From positions 108,880 through 172,879 of the forward strand of contig NZ_AXAL01000016.1 of assembly GCF_000472785.1 (NCBI RefSeq): a DNA stretch of 64,000 bases, given 5' to 3'. How positions within the stretch are numbered: the stretch's first letter is position 1; each line of letters starts with the position of its first letter. The stretch comes from Mesorhizobium loti CJ3sym (GTDB taxonomy: Bacteria > Pseudomonadota > Alphaproteobacteria > Rhizobiales > Rhizobiaceae). The position numbers and the translations under genes were made by a program. Shown in pieces: positions 51,756-60,821 of this stretch. The notes under the pieces are model-generated. The model was not told where the DNA came from. It worked only from the letters and a program-made list of their open reading frames with translations, and searched no databases.

Positions 51756-52127
51756 CTAACCGTCCGGCTTCTCCAACGCGTCCAAGGCGGCAAGCCCGCG
51801 TGGGCGCGGCTCTTCGGCTTGCAGATATGCCTGGATTAATTGTTCGTCCTCCGCGCCTTTGTATGGCAGCGGAATGCCTCTGACTTGCATGGGCATGTTC
51901 CAGTCGAGCGGTCGGTCCTTCGGTGAGAACCACGCGCACCGCCCGACCTGTACCCAGTTCCGCCGCACCAACAGGCAGTTTTCAGGGCTGTCGTCTTCGT
52001 AGCCGAACTCCACCCCACAGCACGAGCATATGGCATGGTTGGGCTCTTTGCCGTTCTCGCCCCACGGCAGATCAGGTGATTGATCGAGGCCGCAGACACG
52101 GCAATTGAACATGTCTTGTGGGTTCAT
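51756..52127 (-). CDS. Small Cys-rich protein of unknown function
   Basis: Protein of 123 residues. Cys pairs CRVCG (near residue 9) and CSCCGVEFGYED (near residue 34) could form a zinc ribbon. The rest is polar, ending in a Glu/Arg-rich tail. I do not recognise a named family. Its ATG overlaps the stop of hydantoinase B (ATGA at 52124-52127), so it is translated from the hydantoinase operon. The overlap suggests a functional link or simple packing. Confidence 0.7.
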   Translation of the reverse strand: MNPQDMFNCRVCGLDQSPDLPWGENGKEPNHAICSCCGVEFGYEDDSPENCLLVRRNWVQVGRCAWFSPKDRPLDWNMPMQVRGIPLPYKGAEDEQLIQAYLQAEEPRPRGLAALDALEKPDG

Positions 52128-53824
52128 GTAGGCCCGAACAAATCCTTGGCTTGCTCAGCTGTATAGTAGCCAAGCCTGACGTCCTCGGCGACCAGTTTCG
52201 GATCGCGCTCGCGTGGATCGCCATAGCCGCCGCCGCCCGGCGTGCCGACGCGCACGCGGTCGCCGGCCTTCAGCGGGATGTCCTGCTCCTTGGACAGATG
52301 CGGGGGCACATGTTCCTCGCCATTGCGAAAGACGGTGACGGTGTTGACCGCGCCATCGCCACCGCCAAGGGCGCCTTGCGGGCCGAAACGGCCGTGATCC
52401 ATGACGAAGGAGGCTCGCGCATCGCCACGCAGAATCTCGACCTCATAGGCCAGGCCGAAACCACCGCGATGCTTGCCGGCGCCACCGGAGCCTTCACGCA
52501 AGGCATAGTGGCGATAGAGGACCGGAAAAGCCTGTTCCATGATCTCGACCGGCGGCGACTTCGAAATGCCGATGGTCGAGCAGCCATTGGTCAGCCCGTC
52601 ATGGCCTGCATTGCCGCCATAACCGCCGCCGGAGATCTGATACATGACGTAGTCGCGGCCACGCACCGGATCGTTGCCGCCAAGCGCGAAATTGCCGCTG
52701 GAGCCGGCGGGAGCCGCCGTCACCTTGTCCGGCAGCGCCTGCACCATGGCCGCGAACACCGCCTCGGCGATGCGTTGCGAGACTTCGGCGGCGCAGCCCG
52801 AGACTGGACGCGGATACTTTGCATCAAGGAAGGTGCCTTCCGGACGCTTGACGATCAGCGGCTCGAAAGCGCCGGCGCTGATCGGTACATCCGGGAAGAT
52901 ATGGCGCATGGCGAGATAGACCGACGAAAGGGTCGTCGCCAGCACGCTGTTCATCGGCCCGGCGCAAGGCTTTGACGAGCCGGAAAAATCGAAGGTCAGC
53001 GTATCGCCCTGCTTCTCGACGGCGAGTGCGATGGTCAGCGGCTCGTTGACCACGCCGTCGGAATCGACAAAGGCCTTGGAATGATAGGTGCCGTCGGGAA
53101 TAGCCGCAATGTTGGCGCGCATCTGCTCGGCGGCGCGGCGGCGCAGTTCGGCGATCGCCTCGACAACGGTTTCGTCGCCGTAACGATCGAGGATTCCATT
53201 GAGCCTGTCCTGGCCGATCAGCAACGCCGCGGCCTGCGCCCTGATATCACCGATACGCTGGTCTGCGACGCGGATGTTGGAACAGATGATGGCGTAGATC
53301 TCGGGATCGAGCAGGCCCTTCTTGAACAGTTTTACCGGCGGGAGCCGCAGGCCTTCCTGCTCGACCGCGGTGGCAGAAGCCGAAAATCCGCCCGGCACCG
53401 AGCCGCCAATGTCGGGCCAATGGCCAGTGTTGGACAGCCAGCAGAAGATTTTCCCGCCCCGGTAGACCGGCATAGCGAAGCGCACATCCATCAGATGGGT
53501 GCCGCCGAGATAGGGGTCGTTGACGATGTAGATGTCGCCGGGCTCGGGCGGCAGGCAGCGGCCATCGGCGATCATCTCGATCACCGTCCTGGTCGAATAT
53601 TGCATGACGCCGACGAACACCGGCAGGCCCTGGCTTCCTTGCGCGATCAGCGAGCCATCGACGGCCGAGTAGATGCCATCGGAACGGTCATTGGCTTCTG
53701 CGATGACAGGCGAGAAGGCAGCGCGGGAAAAGGTCAGGTCCATCTCGTCGCAGACCTGCTGCAAGGCGGCCTGGAGGACGGAAAGGGTGATGGCGTCGAG
53801 CTTTGCCATATCAATGTCAGGCAT
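52124..53824 (-). CDS. hyuB: Hydantoinase B / N-methylhydantoinase subunit B
   Basis: Protein of 566 residues, B subunit of the ATP-dependent hydantoinase/5-oxoprolinase family. It shows LTFSRAAFSPVIAEANDRSDG, VNDPYLGGTHLMDVR and GGAGKHRGGFGLAYEVEI. The C-terminus has GGGGYGDPRERDP, the usual end. The ATG (53822-53824) is one base from the end of the A-subunit gene. Substrate may be hydantoin, N-methylhydantoin or 5-oxoproline-like; context does not decide. Confidence 0.92.
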   Translation of the reverse strand: MPDIDMAKLDAITLSVLQAALQQVCDEMDLTFSRAAFSPVIAEANDRSDGIYSAVDGSLIAQGSQGLPVFVGVMQYSTRTVIEMIADGRCLPPEPGDIYIVNDPYLGGTHLMDVRFAMPVYRGGKIFCWLSNTGHWPDIGGSVPGGFSASATAVEQEGLRLPPVKLFKKGLLDPEIYAIICSNIRVADQRIGDIRAQAAALLIGQDRLNGILDRYGDETVVEAIAELRRRAAEQMRANIAAIPDGTYHSKAFVDSDGVVNEPLTIALAVEKQGDTLTFDFSGSSKPCAGPMNSVLATTLSSVYLAMRHIFPDVPISAGAFEPLIVKRPEGTFLDAKYPRPVSGCAAEVSQRIAEAVFAAMVQALPDKVTAAPAGSSGNFALGGNDPVRGRDYVMYQISGGGYGGNAGHDGLTNGCSTIGISKSPPVEIMEQAFPVLYRHYALREGSGGAGKHRGGFGLAYEVEILRGDARASFVMDHGRFGPQGALGGGDGAVNTVTVFRNGEEHVPPHLSKEQDIPLKAGDRVRVGTPGGGGYGDPRERDPKLVAEDVRLGYYTAEQAKDLFGPT

Positions 53825-53825
53825 C

Positions 53826-55910
53826 TCAGGCCTCGCCAATGTCGATGATGATGTTGCCGTCGGCATCCGATCGGGCGTGGTCGCCAGGTTCGAGCACGGT
53901 GGTGGCGTCCATCTGTTCGAGGATCGCCGGACCCTCGATGACCGCATCAAGCGGCAATTTTTCGCGCGCGTATACCGGTGTGTCGTGCCACTGGCCCGCA
54001 TACCAGACCGGCCTGATTTCGCGCCGCGCTTCGTCCAGCGTCTTGGCGCGCCCGGCCGGGTCGATCAGGCGCGACAGGTCGATCGCCGGGCGCACGCCGG
54101 TTATCGAGGTGTTGAGGTTGACGAGGTTGGCGCGGATTTCCGGCAGCTCGACCTTGAAGCGGGCGAAATAGGCTTTTTCGAACAGCGCCTGCAATTCCTG
54201 GCGGGTCACGGACGAAGATGGCAGCGGCACGTTGATAATGTGGGTCTGGCCGACGAACTGCATGTCGGCGGAGTGGGTGACGCGGATCGTCTCCGGCTTC
54301 ACCGCTTCCTTGCCAATCAGCTCCTCGCCTTCGTTTCGGTGCCGTTCCAATACAGCGTGAAGCTGGCTTTCATCGAGCACGGCAACCGGCTGGTTGATGG
54401 TGTTGACGAAATCATGGCGCAGGTCGGCGACGACGCAGCCGAGCGCGTTGGTGATGCCGGGACGCGCCGGCACCAGCACACGCGGCAGGCCGAGTTCGCG
54501 CGCGAGGGCCGTAGCATGCAGCGGCCCAGCGCCGCCGAAGGCAAACAGCGCGAAATCACGGGGATCGTGGCCGCGCGACACCGAGACCATGCGAATGGCA
54601 CCGGCCATCTTCATGTTGCCAAGCCTGAGCACCGCACCCGCCGCCTCGACACCGGACAGGCCGGTCGCCTTGCCGATCTTGTCTTCGAAAATGCCGGTGA
54701 CACGTTCTGATGTGACCGGGTTTTCAACCGCCAGCAGCTTCTTTGGTGCCAACCGGCCGAGCACCAGATTGGCGTCGGTGATGGTCGGCTCCAGGCCGCC
54801 GCGTCCATAGCAGATCGGGCCGGGATTGGCGCCCGCACTTTCCGGGCCGATCTGGATCAGGCCGGCCGCATCGACGCGGGCGATCGAGCCGCCGCCGGCG
54901 CCAACCGTGTGCACCGCCACCATCGGAACATGGATCGGCATGGCATATTCGATCTCGATCTCGTTCGAGACCGCCGGTTCGGCGTTGCGGATCAGCGCCA
55001 CGTCGGTCGAGGTGCCGCCCATGTCGTAGGTGACGAGGTTTTCGAAGCCGGCGCGCTTGCCCGTATAGGCGGCAGCGATGACGCCGGAGGCCGGGCCCGA
55101 CATCACCGTCTTGGCCGATTCACGTGTGACGAAGCGGGCCGAGATCATGCCGCCATTGCCGTTCATGATCAGGAAGTCGCGCGCATAGCCCTTGGCAGCC
55201 AATTCCTTGCGCAGCCGCTCGACATAGCGCTCCAGGATCGGCTGCACCGAGGCGTTGACCGATGCCGTGACACCGCGCTCGAATTCGCGCGCTTCCGACA
55301 GCAGGGCGTGCCCCGTAGTGATGTAGCCGTTCGGCCAGAATTCAGCGGCGATTTCAGCCGCGCGCCGCTCATGCCTGGGGTTGGCGTAGGAATGCAGGAA
55401 ATGGATGACGAGGGATTCGCAGCCGGCGTCGATCAGCGTCTTCACCGCTTCGCACATTTCGGCTTCATCGAGCGGCGTGCGCACCGCACCGGAGGCCTCG
55501 ACGCGCTCCGACACTTCGAGCCTGAGATTGCGCGGGATGATCGGGACGAAACTGCCGGTCATGCCATAGGGCTGCGGCCGCGTGCGGCGGCCAAGCTCGA
55601 TCACGTCGCGAAAACCACGTGTCGTGATCATGCCGGTCTTGGCCAGCCGGCGCTCCAGCACTGCGTTGGTGGTGGTGGTCGTGCCATGCACGATGAGGTC
55701 GATGCCGTCGATCGGAAAGCCGGTGGCGCCGAGCGCCGAAACCACGCCGAACGCCTGGTTGTCGACCGTGGTGGGGGTCTTGGCGATATGCACCTTGCCG
55801 CCGTCCTTGCCGTCGATCAGAAGCAGGTCGGTGAAGGTTCCGCCGACATCGATGCCGGCAACGACATTTCCCAGGGAATCGCGCGCTTGCGCTGGAAAAT
55901 TCTCTTTCAT
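53826..55910 (-). CDS. hyuA: Hydantoinase A / N-methylhydantoinase subunit A
   Basis: ATP-using A subunit of 694 residues. The actin-like phosphate loop is AGIDVGGTFTDLLLID near residue 19, then IVHGTTTTTNAVLERR and a second phosphate loop YDMGGTSTDVALIR near residue 300, with GAGGGSIARVDAAG beyond. All match HyuA/HydA. It is the first gene of the hyuA-hyuB-Cys-rich unit and is divergent from the ferredoxin-NADP reductase gene. It hydrolyses the hydantoin ring together with HyuB. Confidence 0.93.
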   Translation of the reverse strand: MKENFPAQARDSLGNVVAGIDVGGTFTDLLLIDGKDGGKVHIAKTPTTVDNQAFGVVSALGATGFPIDGIDLIVHGTTTTTNAVLERRLAKTGMITTRGFRDVIELGRRTRPQPYGMTGSFVPIIPRNLRLEVSERVEASGAVRTPLDEAEMCEAVKTLIDAGCESLVIHFLHSYANPRHERRAAEIAAEFWPNGYITTGHALLSEAREFERGVTASVNASVQPILERYVERLRKELAAKGYARDFLIMNGNGGMISARFVTRESAKTVMSGPASGVIAAAYTGKRAGFENLVTYDMGGTSTDVALIRNAEPAVSNEIEIEYAMPIHVPMVAVHTVGAGGGSIARVDAAGLIQIGPESAGANPGPICYGRGGLEPTITDANLVLGRLAPKKLLAVENPVTSERVTGIFEDKIGKATGLSGVEAAGAVLRLGNMKMAGAIRMVSVSRGHDPRDFALFAFGGAGPLHATALARELGLPRVLVPARPGITNALGCVVADLRHDFVNTINQPVAVLDESQLHAVLERHRNEGEELIGKEAVKPETIRVTHSADMQFVGQTHIINVPLPSSSVTRQELQALFEKAYFARFKVELPEIRANLVNLNTSITGVRPAIDLSRLIDPAGRAKTLDEARREIRPVWYAGQWHDTPVYAREKLPLDAVIEGPAILEQMDATTVLEPGDHARSDADGNIIIDIGEA

Positions 55911-55977
55911 CGTCGAAACCCGAAATGCTGAGACTACGGATATGCATCAGTTTGGAAAGGTGTTTTAAGGTACCACC

Positions 55978-56007
55978 TTGACGCAAATATCGTTTGTATA
56001 CTAATAA
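55978..56007 (+). promoter_or_regulatory. Candidate promoter between hyuA and the ferredoxin-NADP reductase gene
   Basis: TTGACG (55978-55983), an 18-base spacer and TAATAA (56002-56007) could form a promoter for the reductase gene, with a leader of about 115 bases. The spacer contains GTATAC, and TTTGTATAC resembles GntR-type half sites. Weak evidence. Confidence 0.35.
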
Positions 56008-56130
56008 ATTCCGGACACAAGAGCTTACCGCTTCCGAGTGTGCGAACAGCACGCCGGGACCTGAATGGTCCGGGCGTGCAGGTGAAGGTTTGGCGCCCGC
56101 ATCCACAGCTGGGCCAGAAAGTTGGATTTG

Positions 56131-56958
56131 ATGAACACCACATCCGCTCTCGATACCGCCGGCGCCCGCCCGCTGCAGTTTCCGATTCCGGCCAATGTTT
56201 ATGCCGAGACCGTCGTCTCGGTGAAGCACTACACCGACCGGCTGTTCTCGTTCCGCATTACCCGCCCGCAGTCGCTGCGCTTCCGCTCCGGCGAGTTCGT
56301 CATGATCGGCCTGCCTAATGCCGAGAAGCCGGTTTACCGCGCCTATTCGGTGGCGAGCCCGGCCTGGGACGAAGAGCTCGAATTCTTCTCGATCAAGGTG
56401 CCGGACGGCCCGCTGACCTCGGAGCTGCAGAAGATCCAGGTCGGCGACACCGTCATCATGCGCCAGAAGTCGACCGGCACGCTGGTGGTCGACGCGCTGA
56501 CCCCGGCCAAGCGGCTGTTCATGATCTCGACCGGCACCGGCATCGCGCCCTTCGCCAGCCTGCTGCGCGATCCCGACACCTATGAGAAATTCGACCAGCT
56601 GATCCTGACCCATACATGCCGCGACAATGCCGAGCTGACCTATGGCCAGGAATTGGTGGCAGCGCTCGAAAGCGACCCGCTGATCGGCGAGCTGACCGCT
56701 GGCCGCGTCACGCTCTACAACTCGACCACCCGCGAAGATTCGTCGTGCATGGGCCGCATCACCGCGCTGATCGGCTCGGGTAAATTCTATTCAGACCTCG
56801 GCATCGAGAAGCTCGATCCGGAAACCGACCGCATCATGATCTGCGGCTCGATGCATATGCTCAAGGATGTCAAGGAACTGGCCGAAAGCCTCGGCTTCCA
56901 GGAAGGCTCGCTCAGCCATCCCGCGACTTTTGTCGTCGAGCGCGCTTTCGTCGGCTGA
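56131..56958 (+). CDS. fpr: Ferredoxin-NADP+ reductase
   Basis: FAD flavoprotein of 275 residues that moves electrons between NADPH and ferredoxin or flavodoxin. The FAD-binding motif is RAYSVASPAWDEELEF (RxYS form), with GPLTSELQKIQVGD, and the NADP-binding half has MISTGTGIAPFASLLRDP and IMICGSMHMLKDVKEL. The C-terminus ends AFVG, an end typical of the alphaproteobacterial subclass of this bacterial-type enzyme. ATG 56131 gives the family N-terminus. Confidence 0.93.
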   Translation: MNTTSALDTAGARPLQFPIPANVYAETVVSVKHYTDRLFSFRITRPQSLRFRSGEFVMIGLPNAEKPVYRAYSVASPAWDEELEFFSIKVPDGPLTSELQKIQVGDTVIMRQKSTGTLVVDALTPAKRLFMISTGTGIAPFASLLRDPDTYEKFDQLILTHTCRDNAELTYGQELVAALESDPLIGELTAGRVTLYNSTTREDSSCMGRITALIGSGKFYSDLGIEKLDPETDRIMICGSMHMLKDVKELAESLGFQEGSLSHPATFVVERAFVG

Positions 56959-56985
56959 GCCGGCGGCGATGTCGTCAACTCTGCA

Positions 56986-57005
56986 TTTTGACCGCACGGT
57001 CAAAA
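56986..57005. promoter_or_regulatory. Perfect palindrome upstream of deoC, operator or terminator
   Basis: TTTTGACCG (56986-56994) and CGGTCAAAA (56997-57005) form a nine-base perfect dyad around CA, 27 bases after the reductase stop and 141 before deoC. The TTGACCGnnCGGTCAA core is the form of TetR-type operators. As RNA it could also be a weak terminator for fpr. Neither is proven. Confidence 0.5.
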
Positions 57006-57145
57006 ATTAGCTGCTTTTGCGGCCTTTTTCAGCTATCGCTCGCTTGAGGACTCGTGAAGCACGACATCACGGGCTATCTTTGTGCATGTCGGGAAACGAC
57101 GCGCACCAAGACAGAGGCGCAAGTCGCTGAATGAAAGGGCAGGAG

Positions 57146-58192
57146 ATGAGCAGCACAATCCGCGAAGCCGATCTTGGCACCAAGGTGACGCCGCTGCCCG
57201 CGCGTGCCGCCGCCAACACCCCAGTCCCGGTAGACCATCGCATTGCCCGCAATCCCGGCATGAAGCTTGATCTCGGCTTCATGGAATCGGTGCGCAGCGT
57301 CAACCGCTCAGCACTGGAACGCCGCGTCGCCAGCCTGACCAAGCGGCGTTCGATCAAGGCCGACAACCAGGCGGCATGGCTGCTGCGCGCCGTCGCCTGC
57401 ATGGATCTGACGACGCTCAATTCCAACGACACCGAAGAGCGTGTGCGTCGGCTCTGCGCCAAGGCGATCAACCCGTTCCGCCGCGATATCGTCGAGGGCC
57501 TCGGCATTGCGGGCGAAACCATCCGGCCGGCCGCTGTCTGCGTCTACCATCCCTTCGTCGCCACGGCCGTGGACGCCGTGCGCGGCACCGGCATTCATGT
57601 CGCCGCTGTCTCCACCGCCTTCCCGCATGGCCTGGCACCGCTGTCGACCCGCCTGCAGGAAATCGAGGCCTCGGTGCGCGACGGCGCCGACGAGATCGAC
57701 GTCGTCATTCCGCGCGGGCTGGTGTTCGGCGCCAAATGGCGGGAGCTCTACAACGAGATCGTCTCGATGCGCGCCGCCTGCGGGGATGCGCATCTGAAGG
57801 TCATTCTCGGCACTGGCGACCTCGCCACGCTGCGCAATGTCATGCTGGCCTCGATGGTGGCGATGATGGCCGGCGCCGACTTCATCAAGACCTCGACCGG
57901 CAAGGAAAGCGTCAATGCGACGCTGCCCGTTGGGCTGGCCATGGTGCGTGCCATCAGGGCCTATTTCGAGGAGACCGGCTATCTCATCGGCTTCAAGCCG
58001 GCTGGCGGCATTTCCACGGCCAAGGCTTCGCTCGACTGGCTGGTGCTGATGAAGGAAGAGCTTGGCCGGCCCTGGCTGGAGCCGGAGCTGTTCCGCTTCG
58101 GCGCATCGAGCCTTTTGACCGACATCGAGCGCCAGCTCGAGCATCATCTGACCGGGCACTATTCGGCCAATCACCGCCACGCAATGGCTTGA
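57146..58192 (+). CDS. deoC: Deoxyribose-phosphate aldolase
   Basis: Class I aldolase of 348 residues that splits 2-deoxyribose 5-phosphate into glyceraldehyde 3-phosphate and acetaldehyde. The Schiff-base Lys is in DFIKTSTGKE (Lys248) and the second active Lys in GFKPAGGIS. CVYHPFVATAVDAVRG and EIDVVIPRG are family segments. It is longer than E. coli DeoC (259) by an N-terminal extension of about 70 residues, a known long form. ATG 57146 follows AAAGGGCAGGAG. The following aldehyde dehydrogenase could oxidise the acetaldehyde. Confidence 0.92.
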   Translation: MSSTIREADLGTKVTPLPARAAANTPVPVDHRIARNPGMKLDLGFMESVRSVNRSALERRVASLTKRRSIKADNQAAWLLRAVACMDLTTLNSNDTEERVRRLCAKAINPFRRDIVEGLGIAGETIRPAAVCVYHPFVATAVDAVRGTGIHVAAVSTAFPHGLAPLSTRLQEIEASVRDGADEIDVVIPRGLVFGAKWRELYNEIVSMRAACGDAHLKVILGTGDLATLRNVMLASMVAMMAGADFIKTSTGKESVNATLPVGLAMVRAIRAYFEETGYLIGFKPAGGISTAKASLDWLVLMKEELGRPWLEPELFRFGASSLLTDIERQLEHHLTGHYSANHRHAMA

Positions 58193-58203
58193 GCACCCCA
58201 CCC

Positions 58204-58222
58204 CGATCGGCTTTGCCGATCG
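58204..58222. repeat. Short intergenic hairpin between deoC and the aldehyde dehydrogenase gene
   Basis: CGATCGGC (58204-58211) and GCCGATCG (58215-58222) pair perfectly around TTT, followed by a CCCAC...GGGG-rich segment. It lies in the 67-base gap between two genes that look like one operon. It resembles the dispersed intergenic palindromes elsewhere in the window. It could lower expression of the second gene or protect the upstream message. Confidence 0.6.
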
Positions 58223-58259
58223 ACCCTCCCCACGCGGGGGAGCGTGAAGGAGGCACCTG

Positions 58260-60632
58260 ATGAACATTCTCGACCGCTATCATGCCATGGAATACGGCCC
58301 GGCGCCGGAAGCCCGCAACGAGGCCGATGCCTGGCTTGCCGGGCGCGATTTCGGCAAGGCGCTGTTCATCGGCGGCGACTGGAAAGCCGCTTCCGGCGGC
58401 AAGACTTTTGACACCAGCGAGCCCTCTTCCGGCAAACTGCTGGCCAAAGTCTCCGACGCAAATGCCGTCGATATCGACGCTGCGGTTGCGGCTGCCACCA
58501 AGGCGCTGCCGAAATGGGCGGCGTCCACGGGCTACCAGCGCGCCAAGGTGCTCTATGCCATCGGCCGCGCCATGCAGCGGCACCAGCGCCTGTTTGCGGT
58601 GCTGGAGTCGATCGACAATGGCAAGCCTATCCGCGAGAGCCGCGATATCGACGTGCCACTGGCCATCCGCCATTTCATCCATCATGCCGGCTGGGCGCAG
58701 GCGCTGGACAGGGATTTCCCCGGCCATAAGGGCGTCGGCGTCGTCGGCCAGATCATCCCGTGGAATTTTCCGCTGTTGATGTTGGCCTGGAAGATCGCGC
58801 CGGCACTCGCCGCCGGTTGCACCGTGGTGTTGAAGCCGGCCGAGTTCACGCCACTGACCGCCATCCTGTTCGCCGAAATCTGCGAACGTGCCGGCGTGCC
58901 GAAAGGTGTCGTCAACATTGTTCACGGCGGCCCGGAAGCGGGTGCGGCCATCGTCAACCATGCCGGCATCCAGAAGATCGCCTTCACCGGCTCTTCGGAA
59001 GTGGGCAAGATCATCCGCAAGGCGACCGCCGGCTCGGGCAAGAAACTGTCGCTGGAGCTTGGCGGCAAGTCGGCCTTCATCGTCTTCGAGGATGCCGATC
59101 TCGACAGCGCCGTCGAAGGCCTCGTCGATGGCATCTGGTTCAACCAGGGCCAGGTCTGCTGTGCCGGTTCGCGGCTGCTGGTCCAGGAAGGCATCGCCGA
59201 TGCCTTGATCGCCAAGGTCAAGACGCGGATGAGCCGGCTGCGGGTCGGCAGCCCGCTCGACAAGAACACCGACATTGGCCCGCTGGTCGACGCCACACAG
59301 CTCGACCGCGTCAAGGGCCTGGTCGCCGAAGGCGCCAGACAGGGCGCCGTCTGCTGGCAGCCGGATGCGGCGCTGCCAGCCTCCGGCTACTACCATCTGC
59401 CGACACTTGCCACCGGTGTTTCGCCGGCTAATATCTTGGCGCAAGAGGAAGTGTTCGGCCCGGTGCTGGCGACCATGACCTTCCGCAACACGGAGGAAGC
59501 GATCGAGCTTGCCAACAACACGCGCTACGGCCTTGCGGCGAGCGTCTGGAGCGAGAATGTCAACCTCGCCCTCCATGTCGCGCCGCAGCTGAAGGCCGGC
59601 GTCGTCTGGGTCAACGGCACCAACATGTTCGATGCCGCCTGCGGCTTTGGCGGCTACCGCGAAAGCGGCTTCGGCCGCGAAGGCGGGCGGGAAGGCATGT
59701 TCGAATACCTCACAGCAAAACTGCCGCTCGGAGCGGTCATCAAGCCGGCTGTCGTCTCGGCGCAACCTGTCGAGCAATCGGACGGCGACAGCATCGACCG
59801 CACGGCAAAGCTGTTCATCGGCGGTAAGCAGGTGCGGCCGGACGGCAATTATTCGCTGGCCGTCGCCACCGCCAAGGGCAAGCTTGCAGGTGAAGTCGGG
59901 CTTGGCAGCCGCAAGGATATCCGCGATGCCGTTTCGGCCGCACGCGCCTGCAAAGCATGGCCGGAAGCGACCGCCTATAATCGCTCCCAGGTGCTCTATT
60001 ATCTGGCCGAGAACCTTTCCGGTCGCGCCGGCGAGTTCGCCGTGCGTCTCAGCGAGTTGACCGGTGCCACGCCCAAGGCCGCGCGGGAAGAAGTAGAACA
60101 ATCCATCGAACGACTGTTCCTCTATGCCGGCCTTGCCGACAAGTTCGAGGGCCGCGTGCACCAGCCGCCGGCGCGTGCAGTGACACTGGCGCTGCATGAG
60201 CCGGTCGGTGTCGTCGGCATCGTCGCGCCGGACAACTCGCCGCTGCTCGGCCTGATCTCGCTGGTCGCACCGGCTTTGGCCATGGGCAACACGGTGGTCG
60301 CGGTGCCGTCCGAGCGCCATCCGCTGCTCGCCACAGACCTCTACCAGGTCATCGAATATTCCGACGTTCCGGCCGGCGCCATCAACATCGTCACCGGCCG
60401 CACGGCGGAGCTTGCCGGCGTGCTGGCCAAGCATGACGATGTCGACGGGCTGTGGGTGTTCGCCGATGCCGAGACCTGCGCCAAGGCGGAAGCCGAGTCC
60501 ATCGGCAACCTCAAGCGCGTCTGGAGCGGCAATGGCCGCAGCCTCGATTGGGCGTCCGACGAGGCGGCTGGCGATGTTTTTCTGCGCCGCGCCATCGAGG
60601 TCAAGAACGTCTGGGTGCCTTACGGAGACTGA
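58260..60632 (+). CDS. Double-length aldehyde dehydrogenase (ALDH16-like)
   Basis: Protein of 790 residues with two aldehyde dehydrogenase regions. The first (about 1-490) is complete: catalytic Cys300 in GQVCCAGSR, Glu in LELGGKSAF, and IIPWNFPLLMLAWK. The second (about 515-790) repeats the N-terminal part of the fold (LFIGGKQVRPDG, VGVVGIVAPDNSPLLGLISL) but ends before a catalytic Cys region, so it cannot be an enzyme by itself. Double-domain members of the ALDH16 family are known in bacteria and animals. After deoC, it may oxidise acetaldehyde from deoxyribose. Start ATG follows GAAGGAGG. Confidence 0.88.
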   Translation: MNILDRYHAMEYGPAPEARNEADAWLAGRDFGKALFIGGDWKAASGGKTFDTSEPSSGKLLAKVSDANAVDIDAAVAAATKALPKWAASTGYQRAKVLYAIGRAMQRHQRLFAVLESIDNGKPIRESRDIDVPLAIRHFIHHAGWAQALDRDFPGHKGVGVVGQIIPWNFPLLMLAWKIAPALAAGCTVVLKPAEFTPLTAILFAEICERAGVPKGVVNIVHGGPEAGAAIVNHAGIQKIAFTGSSEVGKIIRKATAGSGKKLSLELGGKSAFIVFEDADLDSAVEGLVDGIWFNQGQVCCAGSRLLVQEGIADALIAKVKTRMSRLRVGSPLDKNTDIGPLVDATQLDRVKGLVAEGARQGAVCWQPDAALPASGYYHLPTLATGVSPANILAQEEVFGPVLATMTFRNTEEAIELANNTRYGLAASVWSENVNLALHVAPQLKAGVVWVNGTNMFDAACGFGGYRESGFGREGGREGMFEYLTAKLPLGAVIKPAVVSAQPVEQSDGDSIDRTAKLFIGGKQVRPDGNYSLAVATAKGKLAGEVGLGSRKDIRDAVSAARACKAWPEATAYNRSQVLYYLAENLSGRAGEFAVRLSELTGATPKAAREEVEQSIERLFLYAGLADKFEGRVHQPPARAVTLALHEPVGVVGIVAPDNSPLLGLISLVAPALAMGNTVVAVPSERHPLLATDLYQVIEYSDVPAGAINIVTGRTAELAGVLAKHDDVDGLWVFADAETCAKAEAESIGNLKRVWSGNGRSLDWASDEAAGDVFLRRAIEVKNVWVPYGD

Positions 60633-60821
60633 CATTGCCAGACTGTCGCAATGGTGATCGTGTTCGGGCTTGACGCCCGGACGCATGTTCTTTAACGAGA
60701 AAAAACATCTTTATCTGTGAACTGGCTGCGACACAGGCCGCATAATGGCGCCCGACTGGCACATGACGCCTAGGCTGGGCACCGATAAATCCGGTTGACC
60801 TGAGTGCGCGAGGAGAAAAGC

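Noticed and set aside
57993..60686. 897-codon minus-strand open frame opposite the deoC end and aldehyde dehydrogenase
   Set aside because: Shadow of two well-conserved plus-strand enzymes; no recognisable domain and strongly biased composition.
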